Below, piece by piece: positions 54,312-63,430 of a stretch of DNA of 64,000 nucleotides; the stretch's first letter is position 1; each line of letters opens with the position of its first letter. The notes beneath the pieces are model-generated. The model worked only from the letters and a program-made list of their open reading frames with translations. It was not told the origin of the DNA and ran no database searches. Position numbers and translations under genes: made by a program. The stretch is from an uncultured Oscillospiraceae bacterium (GTDB lineage: Bacteria; Bacillota; Clostridia; Oscillospirales; Acutalibacteraceae): positions 1 to 64,000 of the forward strand of contig CABULH010000019.1 in the NCBI GenBank assembly GCA_902492455.1, written 5' to 3'.

Positions 54312-55160
54312 ATGAGGACCAAAAAAGTCAACCGGAGCATCGGCGGCAATATTCTGGTGTTTCTGCTTCTGCTTATTTGCGGGGCGTTTATGGTTCTGCC
54401 GCTTTATCTGACAGTGGTGAACGCCTTTAAGCCTCTGAGCGAACTCTTTATATTCCCGCCCCGTTTTTATGTGGTGAACCCGACGATGGACAATTTTTCC
54501 GACATGATGACCCTGATTCAGGCGATGCGGGTTCCCTTTGAGCGGTATCTGTTCAACAGCGTGTTCATTACGGTGGCAGGCACGGTGATATATATTCTGT
54601 TGGCTTCAGTAGCGGCCTACCCGTTGGCCAAGCATCGTTTCCGGGGCAAGACGCTGTTTGTCAACCTGGTGATCTGGGCCATGCTGTTTCGGCCGGAAGT
54701 GCTGGCGATTCCCCAGTATATTATCATCGCCAATCTCAACTGGCTCAACAGTTATCTGGCGGTGATTGTGCCGGCCCTGGCCTCCTCCATGGGCGTGTTC
54801 CTGATGCGCCAGTTTATGGAAGCCTTTATCCCCAACTCCTTGCTGGAGGCCGCTAAAATTGACGGTGCGGGAGAATGGCGGATATTGCGCAGCATTGTGA
54901 TGCCCATGGTGAAGCCCGCCTGGCTCACCTTGGCGATCTTCACCTTTCAGTCGCTGTGGAATCAGACCGGTTCCACCTTTATTTACAACGAGGAAATGAA
55001 GGTGCTGCCCACCGCACTGGGACAGATCTCTTCCGGCGGCATCGCACGAGCGGGAGTATCCTCGGCTGTGGCGCTCTTCCTGCTGATCCCTCCAGTGGTG
55101 CTTTTCCTCTTCAGCCAAAAATCGGTGATCGAAACCATGTCTCATTCGGGTATCAAATAA
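54312..55160 (+). CDS. ABC sugar permease, MalG/UgpE-type
   Basis: 282 aa. ATG at 54312 behind AAGGAGGT; the longer frame overlaps the previous gene. Six membrane helices. EAA loop EAAKIDGAGEWRILRSIVMP. Forms the first permease pair with 53344-54288. Ends in MSHSGIK, the usual C-terminal pattern of this subunit. Confidence 0.93.
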   Translation: MRTKKVNRSIGGNILVFLLLLICGAFMVLPLYLTVVNAFKPLSELFIFPPRFYVVNPTMDNFSDMMTLIQAMRVPFERYLFNSVFITVAGTVIYILLASVAAYPLAKHRFRGKTLFVNLVIWAMLFRPEVLAIPQYIIIANLNWLNSYLAVIVPALASSMGVFLMRQFMEAFIPNSLLEAAKIDGAGEWRILRSIVMPMVKPAWLTLAIFTFQSLWNQTGSTFIYNEEMKVLPTALGQISSGGIARAGVSSAVALFLLIPPVVLFLFSQKSVIETMSHSGIK

Positions 55161-55196
55161 ACGCTTGTCAAGGGGCGAGAAAGTGGTGGCCTGGGA

Positions 55197-56756
55197 ATGA
55201 CGAAACGATGGAAAAAGGCGGTCCGCAGCCTGCTTCTGCTGGCGCTGTCCGCTCTGCTGGCAACCTTCGCCGCAGCGGCGGAGCTGATGCCCTACGATGG
55301 GTATACATATGACTTTTGGGGAGATTCGATTCCCTCGCTGGCGGGCTATATGCCGGGCCGGATATACAGCGGCGGGGATATGGGCTGCGGCGATATCACC
55401 GGCGGCGAAGACCTGTTTGTTTACGGTGACCGACTCTATCTCTTGGACAGCGGCAGCAAATCGGTGCTGATTCTGGATGAAAACTACCGGCTGGCCGGAC
55501 GGATCGAGCACTTCCTCTATGAGGATGGCAGCGAGTATCTGCTGCAGGACCCCAAGGGTCTATATATCCGGGATGACCGGCTGTATATCGCTGATAAGGG
55601 CTCCGCCTCCGGGAATCAGTCCGCCGGCTTGGGGGATCCCGCCGCTGCCGGACGGGTGATCCGCTGTACGCTGGATGGGAAAATCGACCGGGAATACACC
55701 CGGCCGGACACAGCGTTGCTGGACAGTACCGCCTTGTTTAAGCCTGTCAAGGTGGTGGCGGACGCGGTGGGCAACTGCTATGTGCTGTGCGAGGATCTGT
55801 ACCAGGGTCTGGTGAATTACGACAAGGACGGGGATTTTACCGCCTTCTTCGGCGGTAACCAGGTGCAGCTGAGTTCCAACCAGCTGATGGCTTATTTCTG
55901 GAAAAAGTTTCTCACCAGGGAGCAGGCTCAGAAGATGATCCGCTTCCTTCCGGTGGAATATACCAACGCGTTCATTGTGGGAGATTTTATTTATACGGTT
56001 ACCAAAACCAACACCAATTCCGTGGATGAGATCCAGAAGCTCAACCCCATCGGCAGAAACGTGTTGCATTTTTCGGAAACGGACGCCGCCTATCCTAAAA
56101 ATAACTTTGGAGATGTGGAAACCGCCTATTTCAAGCAGACCCTTTATGACAGTCAGCTGGTGGATATTCATGTGGATGAGGACGATCTGATCACGGTACT
56201 GGATTTTGAACGGGGACGGCTGTTCCAATATGACCAGGAATGCAACATTGTGGCGGTGTTCGGCAGCAAGGGCAGTCAAAAGGGCAATTTCCTCAACCCT
56301 ACGGCGGTGGAAAAATTCGCCGGAAGCTATGTGGTGCTAGATAAAGCCAAACGCTGTCTTACCACCTTTCAGGAAACGGAGTACATGCAGCACGTCCGTC
56401 AGGGTATCCGGTATTACCAGAAAAATCTCAACACCGAAAGTCTGGAAGAGGTGATCGAGCCGTGGGAAAAGGTGCTGAGCCTCAACAGCGGCTACCGGCT
56501 GGCCTATCTCAACATTGGCCGGGCACTGAGTCAGCAGGGCCGTTTTGAGGAAGCGCTGGAATATTTCAAGCTGGCGCAGAACCGCGAGGAATACTCCCAG
56601 GCATTCCGACAGGTGCGCACCCAATTTGTCAAACGGACCTTTCTTTGGATTCTGTTGGGCGCCGCCGCGTTTCTGGTGCTGCTGGTCTGGACCGTGCGGT
56701 TTGTCAAGCGGAAGCTGGGCTTTGAGAGCAAAAGAACCAAGATGATCTACCACTAG
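55197..56756 (+). CDS. NHL/beta-propeller protein with C-terminal membrane helix
   Basis: 519 aa. Signal peptide about 1-27. Beta-propeller blades (GGEDLFVYGDRLYLLDSGSKSVLILDEN; LQDPKGLYIRDDRLYIADKG; LVDIHVDEDDLITVLDFERGRLF) cover about 35-385. A TPR-like pair (YLNIGRALSQQGRFEEALEYFKLA) precedes a transmembrane helix at about 482-503. The bulk should lie outside the membrane. Homologous NHL proteins sit beside ABC sugar importers in Clostridia and Paenibacillus. Role unknown. Confidence 0.78.
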   Translation: MTKRWKKAVRSLLLLALSALLATFAAAAELMPYDGYTYDFWGDSIPSLAGYMPGRIYSGGDMGCGDITGGEDLFVYGDRLYLLDSGSKSVLILDENYRLAGRIEHFLYEDGSEYLLQDPKGLYIRDDRLYIADKGSASGNQSAGLGDPAAAGRVIRCTLDGKIDREYTRPDTALLDSTALFKPVKVVADAVGNCYVLCEDLYQGLVNYDKDGDFTAFFGGNQVQLSSNQLMAYFWKKFLTREQAQKMIRFLPVEYTNAFIVGDFIYTVTKTNTNSVDEIQKLNPIGRNVLHFSETDAAYPKNNFGDVETAYFKQTLYDSQLVDIHVDEDDLITVLDFERGRLFQYDQECNIVAVFGSKGSQKGNFLNPTAVEKFAGSYVVLDKAKRCLTTFQETEYMQHVRQGIRYYQKNLNTESLEEVIEPWEKVLSLNSGYRLAYLNIGRALSQQGRFEEALEYFKLAQNREEYSQAFRQVRTQFVKRTFLWILLGAAAFLVLLVWTVRFVKRKLGFESKRTKMIYH

Positions 56757-56767
56757 GGGGTGGGAGA

Positions 56768-57469
56768 ATGGCAAGCACTCTGGAAATCGCAAGACTGATT
56801 ATCCGCAAATGCAGGCGGGCCGATTATGCGGCGCTGTCTCCCAAAAACTGGGACATCCGGAAAATCGCTTATCCGTTTTACTTCATGTTCCATCCCGTGG
56901 AAGCGGGCTATGAAATCAAGTATAAGCGCAAGGGTTCGGTACTGCTCGCCAATGTCATCGCCCTGCTGTTTTTCTTTGTCACACTGGTGAACAAAGCATC
57001 CACGGGTTTTATTTTTAACCTGTCCCGACCGGAATCCCTCAACTCCTGGCTGGTATTGGGGCAAACGGTGGCATTGCTGATTCTCTGGGCGGTGGCCAAC
57101 TGGGCCCTGTGCACCCTGATGGACGGGGAAGGCTGGTTTCGGGAAATCTGGATTTTCACCTGTTACGCCATGCTGCCCGCCGTGCTGTTGACCCTGCCGG
57201 TGGTACTCCTGTCCAACGTGCTGGTGCTGGAGGAGCAGGCGTTTCTCCTGATTTTCCGTATGGTGATTAATGGCTGGTGCCTGATCCTGCTGCTTTTCAG
57301 CGTGATGATTGCCCAGCAGTACACGCTGAAAAAGACCATCCTGTCCATGCTGCTGACCGTGGTGGGAGTGGCGGCGATCATCTTCCTTCTGGTGCTGCTG
57401 TTCAGCCTGTTCCAGCAGTTTTACACCTTTCTGAACACGGTGTTTAAGGAGGTCAGCTTCCGGCTGTGA
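56768..57469 (+). CDS. YIP1-family membrane protein
   Basis: 233 aa, ATG with GGGGGTGGGAG upstream. Five or so membrane helices after a soluble N-terminus (YPFYFMFHPVEAGYEIKYKRKGS, the family's conserved entry region). Function in bacteria unknown; it recurs between NHL and DUF5696 genes in sugar-import loci. Ends overlapping the next frame. Confidence 0.8.
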   Translation: MASTLEIARLIIRKCRRADYAALSPKNWDIRKIAYPFYFMFHPVEAGYEIKYKRKGSVLLANVIALLFFFVTLVNKASTGFIFNLSRPESLNSWLVLGQTVALLILWAVANWALCTLMDGEGWFREIWIFTCYAMLPAVLLTLPVVLLSNVLVLEEQAFLLIFRMVINGWCLILLLFSVMIAQQYTLKKTILSMLLTVVGVAAIIFLLVLLFSLFQQFYTFLNTVFKEVSFRL

Positions 57470-57513
57470 CGGCCGGCATTTGCAGTCCCTTCGAAGGAAT
57501 ACGGAAAGGCGTG

Positions 57514-59808
57514 ATGGATGGCATGAATAAATGGATTTCAGCGCTGGGGGCGGCGCTGGCAGGCGCGCTGCTGACCGGAGCCGCCGTTCCGGCAGCTCCG
57601 GCTCAATGGAACTCTGCTCCGGCGGGTAGCGTGACCTTTCTGACGTCGGCGGATCAGCCGGTATTCGATGAGCATTACGGGGTTCCCCGTTTGGTGGCGG
57701 AAAACAGCCGGTTCCAGCTGTATATAGAAGAGGAAAAATACAATATGGCGATATGGGATCGCCAGTCCGGAAGGGTTTATTACACTGCGCCTCCCGCAGC
57801 CCAGGCGATGGAAGAGGAAATCTCCGGGGCTGGCCGGCAGATGATCGCCGCCCAGCTGCATGTGGATTATATCGACGCTCCCTCTCGGGTCACCGGGACG
57901 GTGAACAGCCAGCTGGGTAGCGTGCGGCAGAAGACCGTCACCCTGACTTCCATCGAGAAGGGGGTGCGGATTCTGTATGATTTTTCCCGGGAATCCGACC
58001 GGTTCCGCATTCCGGTGGAGTACACCATCACCGAGGAGGGCTTTGAAGCCCGGATTGATTTCGCGGGCATTGAGGAATACGGCGACAGTTTGGTCACCTC
58101 CATCACTCTGCTGCCCTATTTCGGCAGCGTGGGTGCGGGAACGGGCACAGGCTATCTCTTTGTGCCGGACGGCAGCGGCAGCGTGCTGGCCTTCGACAGT
58201 GCCATTTCAACCTCCACGGCCTATGCCCAGCCGGTGTATGGAAGGGACGACATGTATTCCCTGATCCAAACCTCCGCGCCTACGGAAAAAATCTGTCTGC
58301 CGGTTTTCGGCCAGTACGCCACCGGCGGCAGCTTTTTGGGAATCATCGACGAGGGGGCGGCTTTAGCCACCATCGAGGCCATGCCCGCTGGAGGCGACAA
58401 CCGATTTAATTGGATCAACGCCTCCTTCCTCTATCGGGCTACGGATAATTCTGTGATGTCCGATGCCTCCTGGCAGGCGAAAAGCCTGCTGCTGTACGCC
58501 AAGAACGCCTCCACGCCGGAGCGGGTGGGCGTCAGCTACCGTCTTTTAGGGGAGGCGGGCCTGGGGGATCTGGCGGGTGCTTACCGCTCTTATTTGGAGA
58601 AAACAGGGGGCCTCACCCGGCTGGAAGAAGCGGATCCCGCTCTTTATGTGGAGTTTTACGGCGCCATTCGCAAGAAAAAATCCTATTTCGGCATCATCCT
58701 GGATACCTTGGTGCCCCTTACCAATTTTGAACAGGCGCAGCAGATCATGACCGGGCTGCAGGAAGATGGCGTGGATCGGATTGTGGCGAAATATAAGGGC
58801 GTACTGAAGGGCGGCATGGACAACGGCGCGGTGCTCAACAGTTCTCTGGAGAGTAAGCTGGGAGGCAACAAGGGCTTCCAGAAGCTGGCGGATTGGGCCG
58901 ACGGCCATCAGGTAGGGCTGTATCCGGATTTCGAATTTCAGGAGATCTATCAGGGACGCTGGGGCTGGTGGTCCTTCAACATCGCCTCCAAAATGGTGAG
59001 TCAGTCTCCCGCCACCCTGTTTCCCTACCGGCGCAGCACTTATTTCCGGAATCTCAACGCCCAACCCTACAATCTGATGAAACCGGGAAAGCTGTCCGAT
59101 GAAATCGACGCTTTTCTGAAAAAGGAAAAGCTGCCTTCTTCAGCAGGCGTCGGTACCGGCAGCCTGGGGGGCCGGTTGTATTCGGATTTTTCCAGCCGGG
59201 ATTTCTATGACCGGGAGAGGTCTAAGGCGCTGGTAACCGATAAGCTGAAAGCCCTATCCGCGTCCGGACGGAGTGTGCTGGTAAACGACGGTTTCGATTA
59301 CGCGGCGCTGCAGGCGGATGTTCTGTTTGGCGTTCCCATCACCGACAGTGTGTTCGATATTTCGCTTACACCCGTTCCCTTTTACGCCATGGTTTTTCAC
59401 GGCTACAAGTCGATGGGCAGTCAGCCCCTCAACGGCAGTGAGGACCCTTGGAGGATGTTCCTGCGCTGTGTGGAGCAGGGGGTGGCGCCTGCCTTTACCT
59501 TGACCTGGGCGGAAGGTGCGGAGACGGAAAACACCGCCTACAACCACCTGATCGGGACTTCTCACAGCCGCTGGACGAAAACGGCGGCGGATTACTATAT
59601 CCAGTATCGGAAGGCGCTGGAAGGCACCTTCCACCTGACCATCACGGATTATGAAATTCTTTCCCGGGACGTCCGGGTGACGGTTTATGAAGACGGTACG
59701 CGGGTTTATCTCAACTATGGAGACACGGCTTACGAGTCGGAGGGCATCCAGGTGGAGCCGCTGAATTACCGGGTAGTCCCCGGCGGAAACGGAGGAGGGC
59801 AGGCATGA
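57514..59808 (+). CDS. DUF5696-domain secreted protein
   Basis: About 764 aa. Start uncertain: ATG 57514 (GGAAAGG 4 nt upstream), ATG 57523 or GTG 57466 are alternatives; the signal peptide (MNKWISALGAALAG...) fits 57514/57523. The protein is a large beta-rich domain followed by an alpha/beta catalytic-looking region (YVEFYGAIRKKKSYFGIILDT, GLYPDFEFQEIYQG, RSVLVNDGFDYAAL, FTLTWAEGAETENT). The later region resembles a TIM-barrel glycoside hydrolase, which suggests an extracellular glycan hydrolase; this is unproven. ATGA overlap with the next gene. Confidence 0.75.
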   Translation: MDGMNKWISALGAALAGALLTGAAVPAAPAQWNSAPAGSVTFLTSADQPVFDEHYGVPRLVAENSRFQLYIEEEKYNMAIWDRQSGRVYYTAPPAAQAMEEEISGAGRQMIAAQLHVDYIDAPSRVTGTVNSQLGSVRQKTVTLTSIEKGVRILYDFSRESDRFRIPVEYTITEEGFEARIDFAGIEEYGDSLVTSITLLPYFGSVGAGTGTGYLFVPDGSGSVLAFDSAISTSTAYAQPVYGRDDMYSLIQTSAPTEKICLPVFGQYATGGSFLGIIDEGAALATIEAMPAGGDNRFNWINASFLYRATDNSVMSDASWQAKSLLLYAKNASTPERVGVSYRLLGEAGLGDLAGAYRSYLEKTGGLTRLEEADPALYVEFYGAIRKKKSYFGIILDTLVPLTNFEQAQQIMTGLQEDGVDRIVAKYKGVLKGGMDNGAVLNSSLESKLGGNKGFQKLADWADGHQVGLYPDFEFQEIYQGRWGWWSFNIASKMVSQSPATLFPYRRSTYFRNLNAQPYNLMKPGKLSDEIDAFLKKEKLPSSAGVGTGSLGGRLYSDFSSRDFYDRERSKALVTDKLKALSASGRSVLVNDGFDYAALQADVLFGVPITDSVFDISLTPVPFYAMVFHGYKSMGSQPLNGSEDPWRMFLRCVEQGVAPAFTLTWAEGAETENTAYNHLIGTSHSRWTKTAADYYIQYRKALEGTFHLTITDYEILSRDVRVTVYEDGTRVYLNYGDTAYESEGIQVEPLNYRVVPGGNGGGQA

Positions 59809-60701
59809 GAAAACATCCCCCCACGGTGGCGCAGCGCAAGGCGCGGCTGGGACGGCTCTTTATCCTTCCCTTTACTTTGGGTTTCCTCTTTTTCTTCCTG
59901 CAGCCGCTGCTGATGTCGCTGTATTATTCCCTGTCCAACATCTCCCTGGTGGGCGGATTCTCCGTCACCTTCAGCGGGTTCGGCAATTACAAGCGGCTGC
60001 TGCTGGAGGATCAGGATTATCTGCCCCTGCTGACTTACAGCCTGCGGCAGATGGCGGTTCAGGTTCCTCTGATCATTCTGTTCAGTTTGTTCATCGCTAT
60101 GATTCTCAATCAGAAATTCCGGGGCCGGGCATTTGTCAGAGCGATTTTCTTCCTGCCGGTGATCGTATCCTCAGGCATCATTATCAGCATCCTTAAGCAG
60201 GATGTGTTCAGCCAAAGCATCATGTCCGGTTCCGCCCAAACGGCTTATATTTTTAAAAGCAGCGGGATTGAGGAGATCCTGCTGAATACCTCGCTGCCCA
60301 CCTCAATCACCAACTACGTTACGGATGTGATCAACGGCATCTTCGACATGCTGTGGAAGACCGGGGTGCAGATCCTCATCTTCCTCGCCGCTATTCAAAG
60401 CGTGCCGGGGCAATTGTACGAAGCCGCCAAAATCGAGGGTGCTACCGGCTGGGAGTCTTTCTGGAAGGTGACCTTTCCCATGATTTCTCCTATGATCCTG
60501 GTGAACGTAATCTATTCCATCATCGATTCCTTCACCGATTATACCAACTCCATGATGATCCAGATTATGAAGGTGGGCTTCAATCAGCAAAGGATTGCGG
60601 ACGGCTGCGCCATGGCTTGGTTTTACATGGCGGTGGTGCTGGCCATTCTGGGTGTGGTGACGCTGGTGATCAACAAGCTGATCTATTACCGCACGGAATA
60701 A
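59805..60701 (+). CDS. ABC sugar permease, second pair, MalF-type
   Basis: 298 aa with six membrane helices. EAA loop YEAAKIEGATGWESFWKVTFP. Begins in the ATGA overlap with the DUF5696 gene. Pairs with 60721-61674. Confidence 0.92.
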   Translation: MRKHPPTVAQRKARLGRLFILPFTLGFLFFFLQPLLMSLYYSLSNISLVGGFSVTFSGFGNYKRLLLEDQDYLPLLTYSLRQMAVQVPLIILFSLFIAMILNQKFRGRAFVRAIFFLPVIVSSGIIISILKQDVFSQSIMSGSAQTAYIFKSSGIEEILLNTSLPTSITNYVTDVINGIFDMLWKTGVQILIFLAAIQSVPGQLYEAAKIEGATGWESFWKVTFPMISPMILVNVIYSIIDSFTDYTNSMMIQIMKVGFNQQRIADGCAMAWFYMAVVLAILGVVTLVINKLIYYRTE

Positions 60702-60720
60702 AGGGAAAGGAGAAGCCGGT

Positions 60721-61674
60721 ATGCTGACAAACGCAAAGCCCTCGACGCTGTTGGCGGAGAAATTGTGGAAGATACTGCGTTTTTTCCTTCTCCTCGGCCT
60801 GAGCTTCGTGCTGCTGTATCCCATCATCTACATGGTAAGCGTCTCCGTCCGGGAAGCGGCGGATATGACCGACCCCAGCGTGATCTGGATTCCCCGTCAT
60901 GTGACTACGGCCAATTTCAAGGCCGCTTTCCAAGGAATGGATTATCCCAAATCCTTTTTTTACAGCCTGCTGATCGGCGGAGTCAGCTCCCTGCTGCAAA
61001 TCGTATCCTGCTCTCTGGTGGCTTACGGCTTCGCCCGGTTCCGTTTCAAGGGCCGTAATTTGATGTTCGCCATGGTGATCGTCACCATTGTGGTGCCGCC
61101 GCAGGTAACGGTACTGCCCATGCACCAGCTGTTCCAGCATTTCGGCATTCCTTTTGTGGGGGAGCTGCTGCGCACCCATGCGGGCGTCGACCTGTCGGTG
61201 AATCTGCTGGATAATCCGGTGATGTTTTATCTGCAGGCTCTCACCGGGGTAGGAATCCGTTCCGGACTGTATATCTTTCTGCTGCGGCAGTTTTTCCGCG
61301 GCTTGCCGCTGGAACTGGAGGAAGCGGCGGAAATCGACGGCTGCGGTCCGATGAAGACCTTCCTGCGGGTGATTATCCCCAACGCGGCCTCCATGCTGCT
61401 GACGGTTTCCCTCTTTTCCTTTGTTTGGTATTGGAACGATTATTTTAACACTAACATCTTTCTCAGCAATAATCGTACCTTGGCCATCGCTTTAACCGGC
61501 CTGCAGGAATCCCTGGCTTTGGCCAACGGCGGTGTGGTGGCTACTAACTATTTTGATTCTCTCACCAGTATGCAGGCGGGCTGCCTGCTGTTTCTGCTGC
61601 CAATCCTGGTGCTGTATATATTCGCCCAGCGGTATTTCACCGAAAGCATCGAGCGCTCCGGTTTGGTGGGCTGA
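60721..61674 (+). CDS. ABC sugar permease, second pair, MalG-type
   Basis: 317 aa with six membrane helices; AAAGGAG upstream. EAA loop EEAAEIDGCGPMKTFLRVIIP. With the first pair, this locus encodes two importers but no ATPase. A shared MsmX-type ATPase is inferred. Confidence 0.92.
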   Translation: MLTNAKPSTLLAEKLWKILRFFLLLGLSFVLLYPIIYMVSVSVREAADMTDPSVIWIPRHVTTANFKAAFQGMDYPKSFFYSLLIGGVSSLLQIVSCSLVAYGFARFRFKGRNLMFAMVIVTIVVPPQVTVLPMHQLFQHFGIPFVGELLRTHAGVDLSVNLLDNPVMFYLQALTGVGIRSGLYIFLLRQFFRGLPLELEEAAEIDGCGPMKTFLRVIIPNAASMLLTVSLFSFVWYWNDYFNTNIFLSNNRTLAIALTGLQESLALANGGVVATNYFDSLTSMQAGCLLFLLPILVLYIFAQRYFTESIERSGLVG

Positions 61675-61701
61675 CCCGGAAATCACGGGAGGAGAGAAAG
61701 T

Positions 61702-63411
61702 ATGATGAAAACAAGGAGAGCTTTGGTTTGGATTGTTTTGCTGGCGCTGGGCCTGACGGGATGTCAGGGGGAAACGGGATCCCGGCTGGAATCCGTTCCC
61801 TCCTCGCACCTGGCTGAGACTGAAGCCGCACAGGTGAGCACGCAGGCAACCTCTGCCGAACCGCAGCCGGCGGGGACAACGGCGGCTCCGGAGCCGGGGG
61901 AAACCACGGCGGTCACCCTCTTGTCTCCCGATCCCACCCAGCCGGCGAACTCCCAAGGGCCGTCGGATTATCCCTGCAGGCTGGTGGATACCCGGCCGCA
62001 GGAGGATACAGCGGTGATTCTGCATAATCCGGACATGGGCTTTATGACATATGAGAATTACTGTGTGGCGCGCAATCAAAGCGTGATTCCCAGCAGCGCC
62101 GGCGAGATGCGGGATTACGACTATCCCGGCGTGGACTACGTGGCGGTGATGTTCACCTGGGCGGACGTGGAGCAGAGCGAGGGGCAATATGTGTGGGACG
62201 ACGTGGATCGGGCGTATGATTACTGGAAAGCGAAAGGTAAGCGAATGATGCTGCGTATGTCCACGGAAAGCTTGCTGTGGTACAGCTCCAAGGGCAAAGG
62301 GATACCCGATTATCTTTACGACCGGATCCCGGAGGGCCAGAAGCAGGCCCTCACCACCTGGCAAGGCAATCCGCCGGTATCCTACACCTACCGGGGAGTG
62401 GATTTCCGCAATCAGGATTATCAGCGGCGGCTGAAGGCTTTTCTGGAAGAGGTCAACCGGCATTTCGACGGCGACCGTCCGGTGGAATACATCGATCTGG
62501 CGGGATACGGCCTTTGGGGCGAATGGCATGCGGGCTATATCTATCCCGGCCAGATCAAGGGAAACGCGGGTCCCGGGGATCTCACCGCCAAGCGGGAGGG
62601 GCTGAAGGCGGTGCTGGATATCTGGTCCGACGCGTTTCCCCGCCACTGGCTTTCCCTCTCTTATTCCTATGACCCGGATTCCCCGGCCCGCCTGTACCAG
62701 AACCCCGAGAATCTTGTGGATTACGAACGATGGAGCGTGTTCGACTATGCTTTGACCAAGCCCAACATCACCTGGCGGCGCAACGGCGCGGGCGGCGCTG
62801 TGCAAGCCACCGACCGGGTGTTTGGGGAAAAGGCGTTCGGGATCAGCCAGGGCCCCTTCGCGGCTGAAGCGGCCCAAGGCTATGATCCCCGCAATGTGGC
62901 CGCGGTGATAGATGACGAGCTTTCCCTCCATCCCAATTATATGAATATTCCGGGTTGGTGCTGGGAGGAGGGAAGGCGGTTCCTGGAGGAGCAGCCCGAA
63001 CTATATAAAAAAGCCATGCTGAACATGGGTTATCGGCTGGTCCCCACCGCCCTCCAGACGCCGGATACCCTTTCCCGGGGAAGACGAATGGAAATAAAAC
63101 TGGAAATGCTCAACCGCGGAGTGGGGAAAGCCCCCCGGGATTATTCGGTAAGGGTGGTGCTGACCGACTCCGCCGGCCGGCAGACAGCCTTCGATCTGTC
63201 AGCCTTATCCACCAAAGAATATGTGAAGGGGCAAAGCTATCAGGGAACGGTAGCCGGCACGGTGCCGGTTTCCGTAGCCAAGGGGACCTATCAAATGACC
63301 ATCTCCCTGTACGACGCAGTCCATGAATGCTATGTCGCCATGGCGGTTAAGGGGAATGGAGCGCCGGAGAAAACCGGTGGAGTGTGCGTAGGAAGCGTGA
63401 CAGTATTGTAA
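61702..63411 (+). CDS. DUF4832-domain lipoprotein
   Basis: 569 aa; GGAGGAGAG upstream. Type II signal with lipobox LTGC (Cys21). A long Thr/Pro/Glu linker (about 25-95) leads to a TIM-barrel-like region: NPDMGFMTYENY is the family's usual N-P-x-x-G-F start, and YGLWGEWHAGYIYP and PNYMNIPGWCWEEG are conserved sites. A C-terminal beta-sandwich follows (MEIKLEMLNRGVGKAP). DUF4832 proteins resemble glycoside hydrolases. Surface glycan processing is likely. Confidence 0.82.
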   Translation: MMKTRRALVWIVLLALGLTGCQGETGSRLESVPSSHLAETEAAQVSTQATSAEPQPAGTTAAPEPGETTAVTLLSPDPTQPANSQGPSDYPCRLVDTRPQEDTAVILHNPDMGFMTYENYCVARNQSVIPSSAGEMRDYDYPGVDYVAVMFTWADVEQSEGQYVWDDVDRAYDYWKAKGKRMMLRMSTESLLWYSSKGKGIPDYLYDRIPEGQKQALTTWQGNPPVSYTYRGVDFRNQDYQRRLKAFLEEVNRHFDGDRPVEYIDLAGYGLWGEWHAGYIYPGQIKGNAGPGDLTAKREGLKAVLDIWSDAFPRHWLSLSYSYDPDSPARLYQNPENLVDYERWSVFDYALTKPNITWRRNGAGGAVQATDRVFGEKAFGISQGPFAAEAAQGYDPRNVAAVIDDELSLHPNYMNIPGWCWEEGRRFLEEQPELYKKAMLNMGYRLVPTALQTPDTLSRGRRMEIKLEMLNRGVGKAPRDYSVRVVLTDSAGRQTAFDLSALSTKEYVKGQSYQGTVAGTVPVSVAKGTYQMTISLYDAVHECYVAMAVKGNGAPEKTGGVCVGSVTVL

Positions 63412-63430
63412 ACGTGAAAGGGTGGAGCCG

